In this document: positions 35,701 through 37,201 of the stretch, one piece after another
Layout of the letters: every line of letters begins with the position of its first letter
Position numbering within the stretch: the stretch's first letter is position 1
Assembly (NCBI GenBank): GCA_017409345.1
Contig: JAFQSX010000020.1
Span: 1-37,201, forward strand
DNA: 37,201 nucleotides
Reading direction: 5' to 3'
Origin: Muribaculaceae bacterium
GTDB lineage: Bacteria; Bacteroidota; Bacteroidia; Bacteroidales; Muribaculaceae
Program-made: the position numbers and the translations under genes
Notes under the pieces: model-generated
Seen by the model: only the letters and a program-made list of their open reading frames with translations
What the model was told of the DNA's origin: nothing
Databases searched by the model: none

Positions 35701-36795
35701 GTCGAAGTGATTATCTGCCAAATTGAATTTTATGGCAGATGTTGTGCCTTTGTCGGCATAAAGAAGCATGTTTTCATTAAGTTGTCCCGAATTAGCTGAC
35801 AAAGAAGTTTTATTCTTAATCGTATTATGATTGATGTTTACCGACATATTAACCGGAGTAACGCAATCTGTGCCATTAGCATAGCCAGGGTAAATTCTTA
35901 TTAGAGAAAAGAATGATTCTTGACCATAGCATCCGTCAAATTCATTGTGCTTAATGTTTAGATTGGTAGAGTTGTTGTAGGCACATCTCATCGCATAAAT
36001 ACAAAAGTCTCCTTTGCTTCCTCCATCGGGAGCCGATGCTGTGCTCACACCTACTTTTTTAAATTTATTATGCTCTACGTTTAGATTCCCTTGGCTATTG
36101 TCGAGGTGTACACTTGTACCCCCATCATAAAAATAGTTATCCGAGATAGTCGTTGTGCCGAATGCGCCACCAAATCCTACGCAGTTGGGGTAGTGGGTTG
36201 CATCACCTTCAAAATGATTGTGCGACACCTCGCAATTTTTATAACGGCATTGTGAGGTGGTAGAATTGGCATCGGCATTAGAGATTGCATTCCCTATTTC
36301 TACTAATGGGGTTGATTTTGCGCGTGCTACTGTTGAGCCTGTGAAATAGTTATATACTACCTTGATGCCACTTAATGGTGCTGCATTTGTGCCGGCAGTT
36401 GATTCAATGCGTCCGGCGCCGGTAAATTTAAATCCGTTGATTGTGACATTTGACGCTTTGATGTAAATAGTACCGGTGATAATTGATTCGGCTGCGCGAG
36501 TTGCGGTCCAATCGCGATATGCATTGTTCCCGAGTATCTTAAGTCCTTCGGTGGCAATTGTTATATTGCCACTATATGTGCCATCTGCAACATAAACGGT
36601 AGAGTTTGAGGCTATCGAAGTCGCAAGGAATGATGAAAAATCGGCAAAAGCTGTTGTTCCGACAGTAAATGTCATGCCATTGTGCGTAATTGTTGTCCCT
36701 GAATTAGTAGCTTTACTGCTAATTAGGTATGTTGTGGCTTGAGCATATATGCCACACATAAAAATAATTAGGGTTAAAAGAGTAATTTTCTTCAT
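32737..36795 (-). CDS. Large secreted beta-helix protein with T9SS sorting domain (PL6/chondroitinase-B-like N-terminal part)
   Basis: The 1352-residue protein has a signal peptide (MKKITLLTLIIFMCGIYAQA). A right-handed parallel beta-helix covers about residues 45-400 (TVYVADGTYSG, ITGTIYIKASNVTINGFKFTG, NCEVSHNHFEG, NLNVEHNKFKKVG), resembling polysaccharide lyase family 6. A propeller-like region lies at about 410-760 (MKTGDMYFLQLLGTS, MNRYICISSSGGGRKYYIYDL). Two Ig-like beta domains follow (about 770-870 and 880-965). A second propeller-like region lies at 970-1270, and a T9SS sorting domain at about 1275-1352 (ALYSINGSMVTYDTD, GLNGVFIVIAKT). The enzyme assignment is inferred from fold only. 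Catalytic residues were not confirmed, and it may be a binding protein. TATATTTG at 36820-36827 is a candidate -7 box. Confidence 0.75.
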   Translation of the reverse strand: MKKITLLTLIIFMCGIYAQATTYLISSKATNSGTTITHNGMTFTVGTTAFADFSSFLATSIASNSTVYVADGTYSGNITIATEGLKILGNNAYRDWTATRAAESIITGTIYIKASNVTINGFKFTGAGRIESTAGTNAAPLSGIKVVYNYFTGSTVARAKSTPLVEIGNAISNADANSTTSQCRYKNCEVSHNHFEGDATHYPNCVGFGGAFGTTTISDNYFYDGGTSVHLDNSQGNLNVEHNKFKKVGVSTASAPDGGSKGDFCIYAMRCAYNNSTNLNIKHNEFDGCYGQESFFSLIRIYPGYANGTDCVTPVNMSVNINHNTIKNKTSLSANSGQLNENMLLYADKGTTSAIKFNLADNHFDNRFYKFSWVTLADGIGQREVYSNAYDQFLVGGKYSTMGTSIITGTDISNHAKNVSLASVTVLQSMDIDMKTGDMYFLQLLGTSENNSFCSSYGLSSSNCDGLRLTRVICTKKGTASDPTYTYSGTQSMRIAKSGHGVKLSVCRDKNGQLWMITGGKGSDNGTSNDLSGTSISRFKFVSGGVRVLNGSGSTDSSVEYFEHPEGLSNAYGAVDEMNRYICISSSGGGRKYYIYDLDEYLEGKTNPTQLGYVKLTDGADPITGTGLSKDSGFETWSYQSYAINGDYLYLLEGESQETSNPVTSGDPIVVLSTYNWRTGQFLRRDRINYARINDTFGEPEAFTVRPDEYGNVCAYLGIAVGASGSRKANIFKYHIDRHLDSSGAVIGDDTNTGAQHFNTSQYSGITMTPSATSISLSAASTSENPSQTITIKRSTKYLYGNWTGTITGADGEVFDVAITDNTPFTSSFKATVTFKPNGNKSSYSANLRLSSPSASDIIIPINATYTGSTGDTPATPTIKASTSSVSLSTEVGTATSKSITIEGLALTGNITLALSGTDASQFSISPNSLSSVGGNVTITYDPSNDGTHNATLTASSTGADNVSITLSGTATKAPEVITGYKLTQDWAQTSGHLTAGTNTRWATGFDGKIYINDHANSMLYYWTANGLTNTNIASAAGTAITSDDAGNIIVSTSMYAGGNTAMKVLPANGTAFQDLTLTMPDGVTANQMQYLGKAIGNIMSADGGAIFIFPKDATSVAKIIIKNGVQTSANKIDVTAITADAQSIAIPLTNDINSNDIVARVRSANHFYYNNGTGFVAYPDNGINTTQGGTIFTLNGTLYNVQPIGTPAYLDGFQIVDVTNNTIVATHDAQFTTAAAAPNPNCITAEVVGQYEAKLYQYVPGQLAAQYTFSLQTSGIENVMIGNKAEMSLAINGNILQVVGINAISTALYSINGSMVTYDTDNTLDVAGLNGVFIVIAKTADGTPYTSKVIL

Positions 36796-36819
36796 GATTA
36801 TTAGTTTTTATAGTTTATG

Positions 36820-36827
36820 CAAATATA
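36820..36827 (-). promoter_or_regulatory. Predicted -7 box of the beta-helix gene
   Basis: TATATTTG on the minus strand fits TAnnTTTG, 24 bases before the coding start at 36795. No matching -33 TTTG was found. Confidence 0.35.
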
Positions 36828-36889
36828 CAAAAAATACCTTTATATATTTGTATCATTGGTTGAAAAAACAATAGCAAATTATAATTATT

Positions 36890-36938
36890 AATAGAGAAAT
36901 ATGCTGTGTATCTTTTTAGCACAGCATATTTCTCTATT
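36890..36938 (-). terminator. Terminator or long hairpin after the right-edge gene
   Basis: A perfect 19-bp stem (AATAGAGAAATATGCTGTG and its complement) with an 11-base loop lies 10 bases after the edge gene stop at 36949. The following minus-strand sequence is AT-rich, but not a pure T-run. Confidence 0.7.
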
Positions 36939-36948
36939 AAAATTAAGA

Positions 36949-37201
36949 TTACTGCTTGATGAATAAAGCCGATTGATTTGCTGCGCGCAAGATGTATGTG
37001 CCCGGAGTGAGGTCGCTTACATTAATTTTGCTTTTTGTCGCATCGACCGATTCATGTTTTATCAATTGACCATCAATAGAATATATCTCAATGTATTGAA
37101 GATTTGAAGTAGAACTTACATTTACAAAATTGATAGCCGGATTTGGGTAAATGAATAGGTTATTATCAATCAATAAGTCTTCAACTCCGGTGATGATGTC
37201 A
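36949..37201 (-). CDS. C-terminal end of a T9SS cargo protein (partial at window edge)
   Basis: The frame is open to the right edge, so the gene start lies outside. What is visible is a T9SS type A sorting domain of about 84 residues: FIYPNPAINFVNV, IEIYSIDGQLIKHE, INVSDLTPGTYILRA, ending in ALFIKQ. It is the second cargo gene in a row on this strand, after the beta-helix gene. The apparent start at 37173 is an internal TTG and should not be used. Confidence 0.85.
   Translation of the reverse strand, partial: DIITGVEDLLIDNNLFIYPNPAINFVNVSSTSNLQYIEIYSIDGQLIKHESVDATKSKINVSDLTPGTYILRAANQSALFIKQ

Overview
The window looks like a chromosomal segment of a low-GC member of the Bacteroidales. The evidence is: type IX secretion (T9SS) C-terminal sorting domains on cargo proteins, a GldH lipoprotein, BspA-type leucine-rich repeats, a tmRNA whose tag reads GENNYALAA, and promoters that fit the Bacteroidota consensus (TTTG, about 19-20 bases, TAnnTTTG). 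A Muribaculaceae- or Prevotella-like origin is plausible, but the family cannot be fixed from the sequence alone.

Layout. Positions 1-3444 (+) hold two surface-protein genes that are both interrupted as written. The first is a BspA-like repeat protein with an in-frame TAA inside a 69-bp repeat unit. The second is an outer-membrane beta-barrel gene split by a one-base frameshift just after its signal peptide. From 3601 to 31004 nearly everything is on the minus strand. In transcription order the main blocks are: ugd plus an acyltransferase (31004-28690); nhaC (28106-26670); a small secreted protein; a CNNM/CorC-type membrane protein with a TrkH/TrkA potassium system (25716-22425); two tandem Tat-exported PIG-L deacetylases (22171-20647); a 55-residue conserved small protein; rpsF-rpsR-rplI (19222-18124); a decayed ORF; cardiolipin synthase; a long division/RNA/envelope cluster zapB-like, zapA, rny, ricT, gldH, HAD phosphatase, M24 peptidase, cca (15738-8495); and a TPR/PD40 protein with floA, cstA and a PHP phosphatase (8368-3601). 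Plus-strand exceptions are an ECF sigma factor (19956-20546) and the ssrA gene (28232-28627). A tRNA cluster (Gly-Gly-Leu, 31243-31559) and a zinc-ribbon/SPOR membrane protein follow on the plus strand. The right end has a 1352-residue beta-helix T9SS cargo protein and the C-terminal end of a second cargo gene, both on the minus strand.

How the genes work together. The rny-ricT-gldH-zapA cluster puts an RNase Y, a homologue of its Bacillus specificity factor RicT, a division-ring regulator and a gliding/T9SS lipoprotein in one apparent operon. The cargo genes at both ends would depend on the T9SS, of which only GldH is encoded here. The cation block (TrkH/TrkA, CNNM-type, NhaC) suggests a local ion-homeostasis region.

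Most of the window is conserved core genome. I saw no CRISPR array, prophage, insertion sequence or recognisable defence system. The items most worth checking are the three interrupted genes (possible read errors, pseudogenes or on/off switching), the homogenised 138-bp repeat, the zinc-ribbon/SPOR protein, the tandem Tat-PIG-L pair and the rny-ricT link.
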